Source: a virus
Reading direction: 5' to 3' (one strand)
DNA length: 40,786 nt
IMG/VR virus record: IMGVR_UViG_3300045107_000561
Coordinates: 1-40,786 of that record
The notes under the pieces were generated by a model that did not search any database, was not told the DNA's origin, and saw only the letters and a program-made list of their open reading frames with translations. Shown piece by piece: positions 1 through 8,900 of this stretch (its first letter is position 1; each line of letters begins with the position of its first letter). The position numbers were made by a program, and so were the translations under genes.

Positions 1-6
1 ACAGCT

Positions 7-62
7 TGTGCGCGCAAACACGATAACTGAGGGGAAACTTTCACGATAATCGCCAGAGTCGG
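7..62. repeat. Left transposable-phage end (terminal inverted repeat)
   Basis: Positions 18-62 match, inverted, positions 40653-40697. The two 45-bp blocks align without gaps, with 31 of 45 positions identical counted by hand. Identity is concentrated in an outer box (CGATAACT) and an inner box (CACGATAAT followed by CAGAGTCGG). The CGATA cores of the two boxes lie 23 bp apart in the same orientation, as expected for two transposase binding sites. A TGT at 7-9 is the best candidate for the terminus, by analogy with TG...CA ends of Mu-type elements. The last late gene stops only 13 bp inside the repeat. Confidence 0.85.
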
Positions 63-74
63 CTTTCTACTGAA

Positions 75-566
75 TCAACGCGCAATGAGCAGCTTGAGGG
101 CTTGATTATCCGCAGTAATCGAACCGGCGGTGCGATTGATTGCCCTCACTGTCACCGTATCGGCCGCAGTCAGCGAAGCCCTGAATTCGATCCCCGCGTC
201 GTTTCCATCCGCCGGGGAGACAAAAACCCCGTTGGCGGTCGTCGCACCGGCAACGGTGGTGGTTTGAGTAGCCGATGCTCCCCCGGCAATCGCCCCGAAA
301 CTGAGCGTTACAGCTTTCACAACCCGTTTCAGTACCCACGCCGACCCGACGCGCTGCCATTCTTCCATCGGGTCCGGATCGGTCAGCACGATAATTTCCC
401 CTGCAATCGGGTCGCGAGGCTTCCAGATCGAGCCAAAGCGGGTGATGACCTTGCCTTCGTAGCCTGTCCACGGTGAGACACAGGCCGTCCCTCCGATAAA
501 CACCTGGTCGGAAGCCAGTCCCGAAATCCCCGAGGGATCGTTGACGATTGCGCGCGCTGTTCTCAT
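75..566 (-). CDS. Small virion/tail-tip associated protein
   Basis: 163 aa; last gene of the late operon. Its ATG overlaps the stop of the upstream tail-hub gene (ATGA), so translation is coupled. The N-terminal half is unremarkable. The C-terminal 75 residues form a Ser/Thr/Ala-rich beta-type module (GAIAGGASATQTTTVAGA, later SLTAADTVTVRAINRTAG) of a kind I recognise from small phage structural proteins that carry a jelly-roll-like surface domain. It is probably a tail-tip or decoration component. The exact role is unknown. It ends just short of the left terminal repeat, and no terminator is visible after it. Confidence 0.7.
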   Translation of the reverse strand: MRTARAIVNDPSGISGLASDQVFIGGTACVSPWTGYEGKVITRFGSIWKPRDPIAGEIIVLTDPDPMEEWQRVGSAWVLKRVVKAVTLSFGAIAGGASATQTTTVAGATTANGVFVSPADGNDAGIEFRASLTAADTVTVRAINRTAGSITADNQALKLLIAR

Positions 567-3016
567 CGGTACACCTTCAATTTCTGGAATTGATGAGACG
601 TAAGTCCTTCCCGGACTGCCTCAATTTCAAAAGTCAGCCAGTCGGCCAGATAGCCGTGGTCGTCCATTTGGTCAGCGTCGTGGTAGACGTATTCGGTTCC
701 TGTGATGCCCGACTCCGTATCGAGGAGTTCGTCAAACTCCCCATAGATCCGGACCGTGTAGGTCGTCCCCGCCTCTGCCTCGGTCGTCGGATCGTCCTGC
801 CACCGGAAGTCAGCTTGGCTCAACCGGTTTCGTTCCGACCATTCAATCCGGACGTACGTCTCACCGGCAAAGTGCCCTCTGTATTCGCCCTGAATCGTGA
901 CTCCGGACGGAGGCAAAGGACGCTCAGCGCGTCGGTTGAAGGTGAGCGAATCGGTTGGCGCGCCAATCTCCGGCAGCAGGTCGCTCGGGGTAAACGTACG
1001 GAAGCGGGCCTCAACGGTTTCTCCGGCGGTCCACCAACCGGGAGTTGAGTAATCGCCGTAACTGAGAAACCAGACCACAGAGGCCGCCGGGTGCGCGCGT
1101 GGGGTCGTATCGAGCAGACCGTGACGGACACCGTCGAGAACGAAGTTCGGGCCGTCGGCGGTAATCGTTTCGAAAACGATCAACTCACTGCCGGCGGCGC
1201 TCACGACCAGGGCGAGATTCTGGCCACCTCGCAATTGCGCTTCGGACTGATTCACCAGCGCGGCCAGCGTGGAGTTCCCGGCAACCACCCACACGCCATC
1301 CTGGTCGGGCGCTTCGTACCCGCTGACGGCATTGACCAGATAACTGGCTGGCACGAACCGGCGGTTCTCATCGCACTCCTCAAATTCCCCACTACCTTCC
1401 CGCGCATCGAGGCGGTATCCGGTGTGCAACGGATTCGGGCGACCACAGAACACGGCTAACCGGGGCAGGGCGTCCCCAAAAAGAAAGAAAGGAGATTCTT
1501 CGAGCCGATAAGCCGTGGGCACGACCGCGTCGTAATCGACCGGCTGCCACCCGTTCGCCGGCGGCGAGAACAGAGATTCGCCGATTGAAAACCGGTCTTG
1601 AATCGCTTTGATTTGGACCACCCCGTCTTGCAGCGTACCAGGGTCGATGTCGATGACCCGATACACGACATCGGACTCCAGCCCACCGAAGTTCCAGCGC
1701 AGACGGAAGGGGGTTCCCGGCCGAAACCGTGCCGCATACCGATTGGCCTCCAGCGTGACTCGTTTCAAAGCGCTTCCGAGAATCAACTGGTCGCGCTGCG
1801 CGAACCGAGCCGCCAATTTTGCACGGCGGACATACGGATAGCTGACGTCACGGAAGGTCTGCCGCCCCTGCAAGGCGGTCGTCGCGAGATCGTGGTAAGT
1901 CGCGGGCCGTTCAACGTAGTCCGCGCCCCGGTCCCGGAACGTCACGTTCACGGACGAGATCAGATTGCCCAGTCCATCCGCCACCGATTCGATGAGCCGA
2001 CAGTTGCTTTTGTTCAGGACCGGCAGGCTTTCGGGATCGTAATCATCCCGAATCAATTTGGGCGTCCATTGCCCATCCACTGGATCACGGTAATAGACGG
2101 CATCAATATGCCGGCAAATCTCCTTGATCCATTCATCCCCGTCGATGCTGTCCGTCTGAATCCAGGACAAGCCACAACCTTCATCCTTGAGCGTCTGGGC
2201 ACATGCAAGGAAGGCGCTGAGCTTGGGCGCGTCAAAAGGATCGTCCGCCGGGATGCCCATCCCCCAGAGTGGATTGGTATGAATGAGCCAGATCGCCGCC
2301 ATCGGGTTGATGTCGTGCTCGCCGGGGGCATCGGGGTCTTCGATGAAGGTCAAACCGTCCCACTCTGGCCCAAGCTCGGGCAATCCTTGAAGCAGGACTT
2401 CCTTCGGACGGGGATACGGAGATTCGCCAAAATAGCCATTCCAGCGGTACGCGCCGCCCTGTGTTGCCGGACCGTAGAAAATCAGATACGCCAAATGGCG
2501 GTACGCAGGCGACCACCCGCCATTCTGCGCGGCCAAGTAGCTATCCGCGGTTGTGTTCCCCGTCGTCCCGCTTCCGGCATAGAACTTCAGCTTGTGGACG
2601 ACACCACCTCCGGAGTTCCCGAAAAGCTGAGATTTGTCGATGAACAGTTCGCCGCCGTCATTCAACTCACCACGCCAAATCCACTTTGACTCTTGCCGAA
2701 ATCCGAGGATTTTTACTTGAAAGCCCCAGCCCCAGCACAGCGAGAGCATCTCCCCCATGAAGTAGTACCAGCCGACCGTCGCATTCGAACAGCCCGCTCG
2801 TTTCTTCTTCGCGCGTGACAGTGCATCTCCCCACCACGTCGTCTTCGTGGCCGTCATCAAATCCGTTCCGAAAACGACATTGATCGCGACCTTCTCGCTG
2901 ACCACGGGGGCATCTACTTTGTCGGCATTGGGACCTTTCGGCTTCGGCTGCAACAGGAATTGCAACGCCGTCAACGCCACCATGATTACGATGAGAACCC
3001 AGATCGGAATCGGCAC
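563..3016 (-). CDS. Tail tip/central hub protein (gpJ-like)
   Basis: 817 aa. A hydrophobic N-terminus (residues about 4-22) is followed by a KPKGP stretch, a long mixed alpha/beta body and a C-terminal fibronectin-III-like region (about residues 695-817, with TTYTVRIYGEFDELLD and FEIEAVREG). Size, the hydrophobic start and position directly after the BR0599/DUF2163 protein are those of the central hub or attachment protein in siphovirus-type transposable phages and gene transfer agents. It should sit at the tip of the tail, contact the host surface and help channel DNA. A GGAGGG ribosome site precedes the ATG. The assignment rests on context and architecture more than on a diagnostic motif. 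Confidence 0.75.
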   Translation of the reverse strand: MPIPIWVLIVIMVALTALQFLLQPKPKGPNADKVDAPVVSEKVAINVVFGTDLMTATKTTWWGDALSRAKKKRAGCSNATVGWYYFMGEMLSLCWGWGFQVKILGFRQESKWIWRGELNDGGELFIDKSQLFGNSGGGVVHKLKFYAGSGTTGNTTADSYLAAQNGGWSPAYRHLAYLIFYGPATQGGAYRWNGYFGESPYPRPKEVLLQGLPELGPEWDGLTFIEDPDAPGEHDINPMAAIWLIHTNPLWGMGIPADDPFDAPKLSAFLACAQTLKDEGCGLSWIQTDSIDGDEWIKEICRHIDAVYYRDPVDGQWTPKLIRDDYDPESLPVLNKSNCRLIESVADGLGNLISSVNVTFRDRGADYVERPATYHDLATTALQGRQTFRDVSYPYVRRAKLAARFAQRDQLILGSALKRVTLEANRYAARFRPGTPFRLRWNFGGLESDVVYRVIDIDPGTLQDGVVQIKAIQDRFSIGESLFSPPANGWQPVDYDAVVPTAYRLEESPFFLFGDALPRLAVFCGRPNPLHTGYRLDAREGSGEFEECDENRRFVPASYLVNAVSGYEAPDQDGVWVVAGNSTLAALVNQSEAQLRGGQNLALVVSAAGSELIVFETITADGPNFVLDGVRHGLLDTTPRAHPAASVVWFLSYGDYSTPGWWTAGETVEARFRTFTPSDLLPEIGAPTDSLTFNRRAERPLPPSGVTIQGEYRGHFAGETYVRIEWSERNRLSQADFRWQDDPTTEAEAGTTYTVRIYGEFDELLDTESGITGTEYVYHDADQMDDHGYLADWLTFEIEAVREGLTSHQFQKLKVYR

Positions 3017-3025
3017 GAGACCCTC

Positions 3026-3853
3026 CTACACCACCGGCGCGCGGCCGCTGTAAATGTCCTTGCGCGGGACGTGAGGAAATCCCACAAACGCCGCGCCGTC
3101 GTCCGTCGCCGCGCCAAATTTCGTCCGGCAGGTTTCAGGAGCGCCGTCACAACCGGGATAGGCGGTAACGGACTGCCCTACCGACAAGCCCAGAATCGGT
3201 GAGCGTAACGTCAGCCGTCCCAACGTCGCGTCGTACGCGGTGATCGTCCTCGCCGAACCTCCGACCTCGACCCGACCCGCCGGAAAGTAGGATGCGTCGA
3301 ACCCAATCCATGCATCGGCGGTAATTTGGGTTCCAGACACCGCCGTCAACACCCCGACTTCCGCGTAATCGACTTTGTTGGTCGGGCACGGAAACAGGTA
3401 GACCGCCGCCTGGCATCGCGACCCATGCAATTGGGAGCAGCACCGCTGGCGTAGACGTCCCCCGTAGACATCACAGGTCAGCTTGTAGATTTTGTCTTCA
3501 CCGTCGTAGTGCGCGCTCCGGACGTGCCAACTCCCGACCAGCTCGAAGTCGTCCAGACTGTCTCGTTGCGCTCTCCAAATCCTGACCCCGACGAATACCT
3601 CCGGGTCGCCGATCTCGAAGATGTGCGGCAGCGGATGGGTTTCCGGCAGTTCGACCGTCATCTGCTGATCGGAAGCGTCCGAGCGGATTTCCTCGCCTTC
3701 GCGTTGAATCGCGAGTGGGCTGAAGTCGTTGCTTAAAAAATTGATGGTCAAATTGCCGGAAGCATGCCGCCACACCTGACTTCCCGCGGTGAATTCGTAC
3801 AGTTCGACCGGCTTCGCGGCGGATTCACTGGCGTCAAAAATCTCAAAGCTCAT
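3026..3853 (-). CDS. Tail assembly protein, phage BR0599/DUF2163 family
   Basis: 275 aa from the ATG at 3853. I chose this start over an ATG 21 nt upstream because it overlaps the previous stop (ATGA) and has AAGGAG 8 nt upstream. The family signature is clear: a Cys cluster in the middle (QRCCSQLHGSRCQ), a C-terminal CDGAPETCRTKFG and the ending FVGFPHVPRKD. In transposable siphoviruses and gene transfer agents this protein belongs to the tail-tip complex between the distal tail protein and the hub. The paired cysteines suggest a metal site or disulfides. Family membership is secure; biochemical role is inferred from position. Confidence 0.85.
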   Translation of the reverse strand: MSFEIFDASESAAKPVELYEFTAGSQVWRHASGNLTINFLSNDFSPLAIQREGEEIRSDASDQQMTVELPETHPLPHIFEIGDPEVFVGVRIWRAQRDSLDDFELVGSWHVRSAHYDGEDKIYKLTCDVYGGRLRQRCCSQLHGSRCQAAVYLFPCPTNKVDYAEVGVLTAVSGTQITADAWIGFDASYFPAGRVEVGGSARTITAYDATLGRLTLRSPILGLSVGQSVTAYPGCDGAPETCRTKFGAATDDGAAFVGFPHVPRKDIYSGRAPVV

Positions 3854-4485
3854 TGCCCAATCTCCTTGAGCCAAGCATCAGCCGCATCGAGGAAACCGCA
3901 CGATTCACGGAAATACTGAGGCAGTCGGGACAGTCGCTCCGAATCGGCGGAATCTTCCCAGTCGAAGTGCAAATACCCGACCACCGGAACAATGCTCACC
4001 TTCAGCCCGGTCTGGAGCGCCCGCAGCCAGAACCAGCTTCCGAGCCGGCACGGAACGTCCTCCCGGAAAACGACCCCAGTTACCGCGCGCATTCTTTCGA
4101 GCGCGGACGCCCGAGCCACAAAATTCCACGGGTACGAAGTTTTCTTGAGGAGCGCCTCCGGATCGGCGCTGGGCCGGATGAGGGGACTCTGCCCGGCTCG
4201 ACACAGGAAGACGGCATCGAACGCGACCAGATCGACCTTGGGGTCGGCAAAAGGTTCGAGCAGAAGTTTTGCGTTGCCCCCGACCACGATGTCATCGTCA
4301 TCGGCGAATCGGATGAACTCCGCGCCGGCTTTCACGGCGGATTCGAGGAGACGGTTGCGTGTCCACCCGGCGCCACGCCGCTCGTTGTCGTTGCGGGTCA
4401 GCGTCTCCCATTCGTAGGCCGACTCAAACGCCCTGCGTAACGTGTCTCGTCCCGTGGTCGGGATCAGGCAAAAATTCGTCTTCAT
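3850..4485 (-). CDS. Glycosyltransferase-like protein (GT-A fold) inside the tail operon
   Basis: 211 aa from the ATG at 4485, which overlaps the upstream stop (TGATG) and has a GGGGGAAG ribosome site; an upstream ATG at 4512 is less likely. The N-terminus LIPTTGRDTLRRAF, the segment ARNRLLESAVKAGAEFI-type (here RNRLLESAVKAG, residues 44-54) and FADDDDIV (residues 60-67) match the nucleotide-sugar region and DxD metal site of family-2-like GT-A enzymes. It is short, so it may be a minimal catalytic domain. Sitting between two tail genes with overlapping starts and stops, it is co-translated with them. It could glycosylate a tail protein or alter a host surface sugar; the target is unknown. 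Confidence 0.7.
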   Translation of the reverse strand: MKTNFCLIPTTGRDTLRRAFESAYEWETLTRNDNERRGAGWTRNRLLESAVKAGAEFIRFADDDDIVVGGNAKLLLEPFADPKVDLVAFDAVFLCRAGQSPLIRPSADPEALLKKTSYPWNFVARASALERMRAVTGVVFREDVPCRLGSWFWLRALQTGLKVSIVPVVGYLHFDWEDSADSERLSRLPQYFRESCGFLDAADAWLKEIGQ

Positions 4486-5963
4486 CAACTTCCCCCGTAA
4501 AGAAAAACCCACGAGTAATCCGGACTGGAAACAGTCTGGGTACTCCCGTCCACATCGAAGACATTCACCAGCGTGTACTGGTAGGTGTTCCCGAAGGCGA
4601 CTCCCGAATCGGTGTAATCCGCCCCAGTCGGATTGTCCGTCACGGTGTCGAGCAACACGCCATCCCGGTAGATGCGTGTCCCGATATAGGTCACTCCGGT
4701 CGGCAATCCGGAAAGCGCATTGCTGGCGAACTCAAGGTTCAACGGCACGCTGTAGGAAGCACCGCTGAACCACGTTGGAGCCGGCAGGTTGAGACTCGGA
4801 AAAATATCCACGAAGGTCGTGGCGAACTTGACGTGGCGTGAACTGACCCAATCGAGTTCCATCCGGTCCGTGGCAAAACGTACCGGGTATAGAAATCCGG
4901 CCGTGTGGAGGTTGGAATCGACCTCGATGCCGAGCGCGGACGACAGCGTGCATCGCTCGGTATCCCCCGAGGCCGAGTCGAACGCGATGCGGCGAGGCAG
5001 GAACGTCCCGTCCTTCAGCCTGAACGCCATATCCCGACGATTCGAAGCGTCGGCGTAGTAATCGCCGAACCCGAACTTTTTGAAATCGAAAAACGTGTCC
5101 GCGTCGCCAATCGGCAACACCGGGGCAAAGTCGTTTTCCCAAGAGAACAACCAGAACGGCAGACGCTGCCCCGATCGCGAACTGATCCAGTCGAGCAACT
5201 GACCGATGCTCTCGCGTCCGTGGGCAGTCCAGGCGAACACCCGTTCGACGCGACTGGCCTGTTCAGGCGATGTCTGGAATTTTAGTCCGGTCCTCGGGTC
5301 GAATATGACCCGCCGGTCCGCCACCGAGATCGACAACTCGTCGGCTGTGTTCGCGGGGCGCAACAGTACCGGCAGATCGCGGTACTCCTCGGTGGTGAAT
5401 ACGCCGAAACGGCGCACGGACCGTTCCGTCCCCAAAAGTTCGAAAGAGGGCGAAACAGCCCGCATATCCTTCTTCTTGAAGACGCCGGACAGTTTCTCCT
5501 GAAGGTAACCGCTCCGGACCGGCACGATCACATCGCCCGGACGCCAGGAATTCGCCGTGGCCGAGATGGCGACCGCCGAGTCCGACACGAACAGCAGGTC
5601 CACCAACTCCCAGAGACCTGAATTCCGCCAGATCATCGCCCCGCCATCGTTGTCGAAATCCCGCCATCGGAAGTCCCCGTTCAGTACCGTCTGGCCGACT
5701 TCCACGGATTCGCCGATCCGGACGGCATCGGTCCAGATGGGAACATCCCAGACTTCTCCCTGAGCGCCGAAAAGCATGGCGTCGGCCCGTCGGCGTTCAT
5801 CGGCGGACGCCAGCAGGCATTGGTAATCAAGCGACCGGCGTGGGTTGTCGAGAAGCTCTGCTCGCTGCTCCGTCCCGTCGTCCGACACGATGACGCGCGT
5901 ATTGAATTCGAGGGCTTCCCGGACCGAACGTTTCCAGTTATGAGCGAACGACCACACTGGCAT
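4485..5963 (-). CDS. Distal tail / tail assembly protein
   Basis: 492 aa. The opening MPVWSFAHNWKRSVREALEF, followed by an EQR...PRRSLDY segment, is typical of the tail protein found between the tape measure and the BR0599 protein in transposable siphoviruses. The C-terminal 90 residues (IYRDGVLLDTVTDNP, then YQYTLVNVFDVDG) look like a fibronectin-III-type domain that could bind surface sugars or other tail proteins. It is placed directly after the tape measure gene, where the distal tail protein normally lies. It probably nucleates the tail tip. Family assignment is by N-terminal pattern and gene order. Confidence 0.7.
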   Translation of the reverse strand: MPVWSFAHNWKRSVREALEFNTRVIVSDDGTEQRAELLDNPRRSLDYQCLLASADERRRADAMLFGAQGEVWDVPIWTDAVRIGESVEVGQTVLNGDFRWRDFDNDGGAMIWRNSGLWELVDLLFVSDSAVAISATANSWRPGDVIVPVRSGYLQEKLSGVFKKKDMRAVSPSFELLGTERSVRRFGVFTTEEYRDLPVLLRPANTADELSISVADRRVIFDPRTGLKFQTSPEQASRVERVFAWTAHGRESIGQLLDWISSRSGQRLPFWLFSWENDFAPVLPIGDADTFFDFKKFGFGDYYADASNRRDMAFRLKDGTFLPRRIAFDSASGDTERCTLSSALGIEVDSNLHTAGFLYPVRFATDRMELDWVSSRHVKFATTFVDIFPSLNLPAPTWFSGASYSVPLNLEFASNALSGLPTGVTYIGTRIYRDGVLLDTVTDNPTGADYTDSGVAFGNTYQYTLVNVFDVDGSTQTVSSPDYSWVFLYGGS

Positions 5964-5964
5964 G

Positions 5965-8900
5965 TCAGCCTCCCAGTGTGGCTTTGCGGACCGTATTCGG
6001 AGCGCCGGTCACGACGTTGATGATCGCGTCCTTGACCGGACGGGACTTCATCAGACGGGCCAGCGTTTTCGGCTCGAACAGAGTCGCGATGAGGAATTCA
6101 TTTGTTGCGGCGGCGGCGCCGGCCATTCCCATTCCGGCCAGCCCTTGCGGCACGCGAAGCCCGCTATCGTTCATGCCGCGCGGCGTGGCCCGACGCAGCA
6201 GATCCTGCATCGAGGGAAAAATGTACCCATCGCTGCCCGGAACGAAAATTTCAGGCCGCCGCTCACCGACAACGACGGCTTCTCCTTTCGATACGTTTCC
6301 GCCGAATTCCTTGAGCGGAAGCCCAAGAGAACCCAATCCTTTTCCTCCAAGCGAGCCAGCCCCTCCACCTCCCATGAACCCCATGGCCAGCCCGACCAAT
6401 TTCTGAACCAGCCACAAGGCGAGCAGTTTCGAGATCATCTGGGAAATCCCACCCAAGACACTTGAAACGAATCCCATGAAAACTTGCCCGGCCGATTGAG
6501 AACCGGACATAATTCCTTGGAACAGCCCTTCAAACGCTTGAACGCCCCGCTGTTGCACATCCTGCTGGAGAGACGAAACGCTAAACCGCAAGTCGTCGAT
6601 GTTGCGCTGAGTACCCTCCACTGCTCGACGGTTGGAGGCATTGTTCAGGCCGGGATTTGTGGCGATCAGTTGGCGCATCGCGGCAAGCTCACGCTCGATT
6701 GCGTCAGCGGCCCCCTCGCGCATGGCTTTCTTCCTGGCCTCAACCTCGTATTGCGAAATCGCCAGGCGAAGCGCTTCACGGTCCAGATTTTCTTCGTCCT
6801 GTTTGAGCCGGTTCTGGATCTCCGCAATCGCCGCCATCCGCTGGTCAAGCTCAACTTGAGCCAACTTCACGGCCCGCGTTTGTTGGATCGTGTTGAGCTT
6901 TGCGCGTTCAGCCGCGTCCAGCGCTTCGACCGCAGCTTGCGCCGCACTTGGATCTTCGCCGTCAACACCCGCCGAGACCTGACCGGACAGCCCCTTCCGA
7001 ATCTTTTCCAATTCGGCGTCGGCCTGCTTGTTGATAGACATTCGCCGATTCGCGAAGTCATCTCCGGTCAACTCAAGGTACTGTCGCTGAAGTTCCTCAA
7101 TTTCCTCTTGCTCCTGACGCAGTCCCTCATTGATCTTGCGCTGACTTTCCTCGTTGACATCCGCGCGTTTCTGTTTCGCACGCTCGATTTCCTTTTCGAG
7201 TCCCTTGATCCGGTTCGCCGATTCCGTCATCTGCGAAGTCAGCTCACGAAGAGCGTCAATCTGTTTCTTGGAATCTTCTTTTCCCTTGGCCGGGGCGGCT
7301 TCAAGTTGAGCCTTCGCCTTTTCAAGTTCCTCGAACTTATCCCTTTCGAGGGACAGCGTTTCGTCCAGTTTGGCAATCTCAACGGCCGCGGACGCATCCC
7401 GCAAATTCGCGATCTGCTGATAGTAGGTGGTCGCGGAAATGAGTCGCGCGTTGTATGACGCCTCGACTCCCCGTTGCTCTCGCTCCAAGGCATCAAGAGC
7501 ATCCCGAGCGGCATCGTCAGCATTCTGCTTCAGGCGGGCAAACTCGGCCTCATTGATCTGTTTCAGCAGTTGGGCTGACTGAAGCAGTTGAGTAATGAAG
7601 GTCTCGCTTCCACCGCCGCCACCACCACCGCCCCCAGATGGTTGCTTTTGGGGGTCTTTCACCCCCGGTTTTTGATTTTGACTGAGTCCGGAAATAAAGC
7701 CTGCCGCGCTCTGTCCTCCATGGCCTGGCTTCATTTCCAATGGTCTTTGACCAGGTGAGGGTTGCCCCTTCGATTCACCCGCAAGCAGATTGAACTTTTC
7801 GAGTTTGGGGATGGCAATGCCCAGCCACCCGATGACCCGATTGATGTTCTCGATGATCAGGTTGGCCGCATCGATGACCCGATTGGCCATGAACATCGCG
7901 GCGGTGGCCACGATGTTCTTCACGTTTTGCCAGGCCCCGGCCAAATCGCCGTTCAGCAGATTCACGACCAGCATGAACGCGTTGCTGATGAGGCGTACGG
8001 CGAATGCGACGTACTCAGCAGCGTTGGACAACACAAACTGGATGAACTTACCGGCCTGCGCGACCACGGGTTTCAGCAACGAGTCCCAATAGGCGACGAT
8101 CAGCCGGAGCGCATAAATGATCTTCTCGCTGTTGGCGTTCCAAAACCCGGTGATCTCCGTCAGGGCGATGTCGATATATCCCTTCGCCTGATTCATCACT
8201 GCCACGATGACATCGCGCACCCCGGCGAAATTGGTCTTGATCGCCAGATACCACGCGCCCGCGACAACGATGAATTCCGCGAGAATGACCGCGAGTCCGG
8301 CAATGACAAGCCCGACGATTTTGATGGTTGCCCCGGCCGCCACCAGCGCCCCGATACTCGTGACCAGGCCTCCCAGCGCCGTGATGATTGCCCCGAAGAC
8401 CACGACCACCGGGCCAATCGCCGCCAGAATCCCGCTGATGACGACGATGACCGCCTTGATCTGTGGATCGGCGGCCACAAACCAATCGGCAATTCGCTGA
8501 AGTATCGGCATGACCGTACCAGTCAGGAACGTCAGCACTGGTTGCAGCACCGGCGCGAGTCCCTGGCCGATTTTGATGAAGACAACCTCAATGCCATTGG
8601 CGAGCGTTTGGAATTGCGCCATGACTCCGGAACCGAGAACTTTTGCCACGGTGCTCGTTGCGCCGCCGGCGTTCTGCATGGTTCCGGTCATTTCCCGAAG
8701 GGACGCACTGCCTTTGCTCAGTAACGTGACCATCCCGTTTCCGGCTTCCTGACCGAAAATTTTCATCACGTCGGCGGTTGTCGCGCCGGATTGTTCGAGC
8801 TGAAGAATGATTTGATTCAACGGGAGTAATTTCCCGGACGAATCATTGGCCGTGATTCCCAGCCTCTGAATCGTTTTTTCGGCTTCCTTGCTCGGGTCAA

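Noticed and set aside
1598-2689. 363-aa open frame on the plus strand
   Set aside because: Antisense to the tail hub gene, no ribosome site, no recognisable motif, opposite to the operon.
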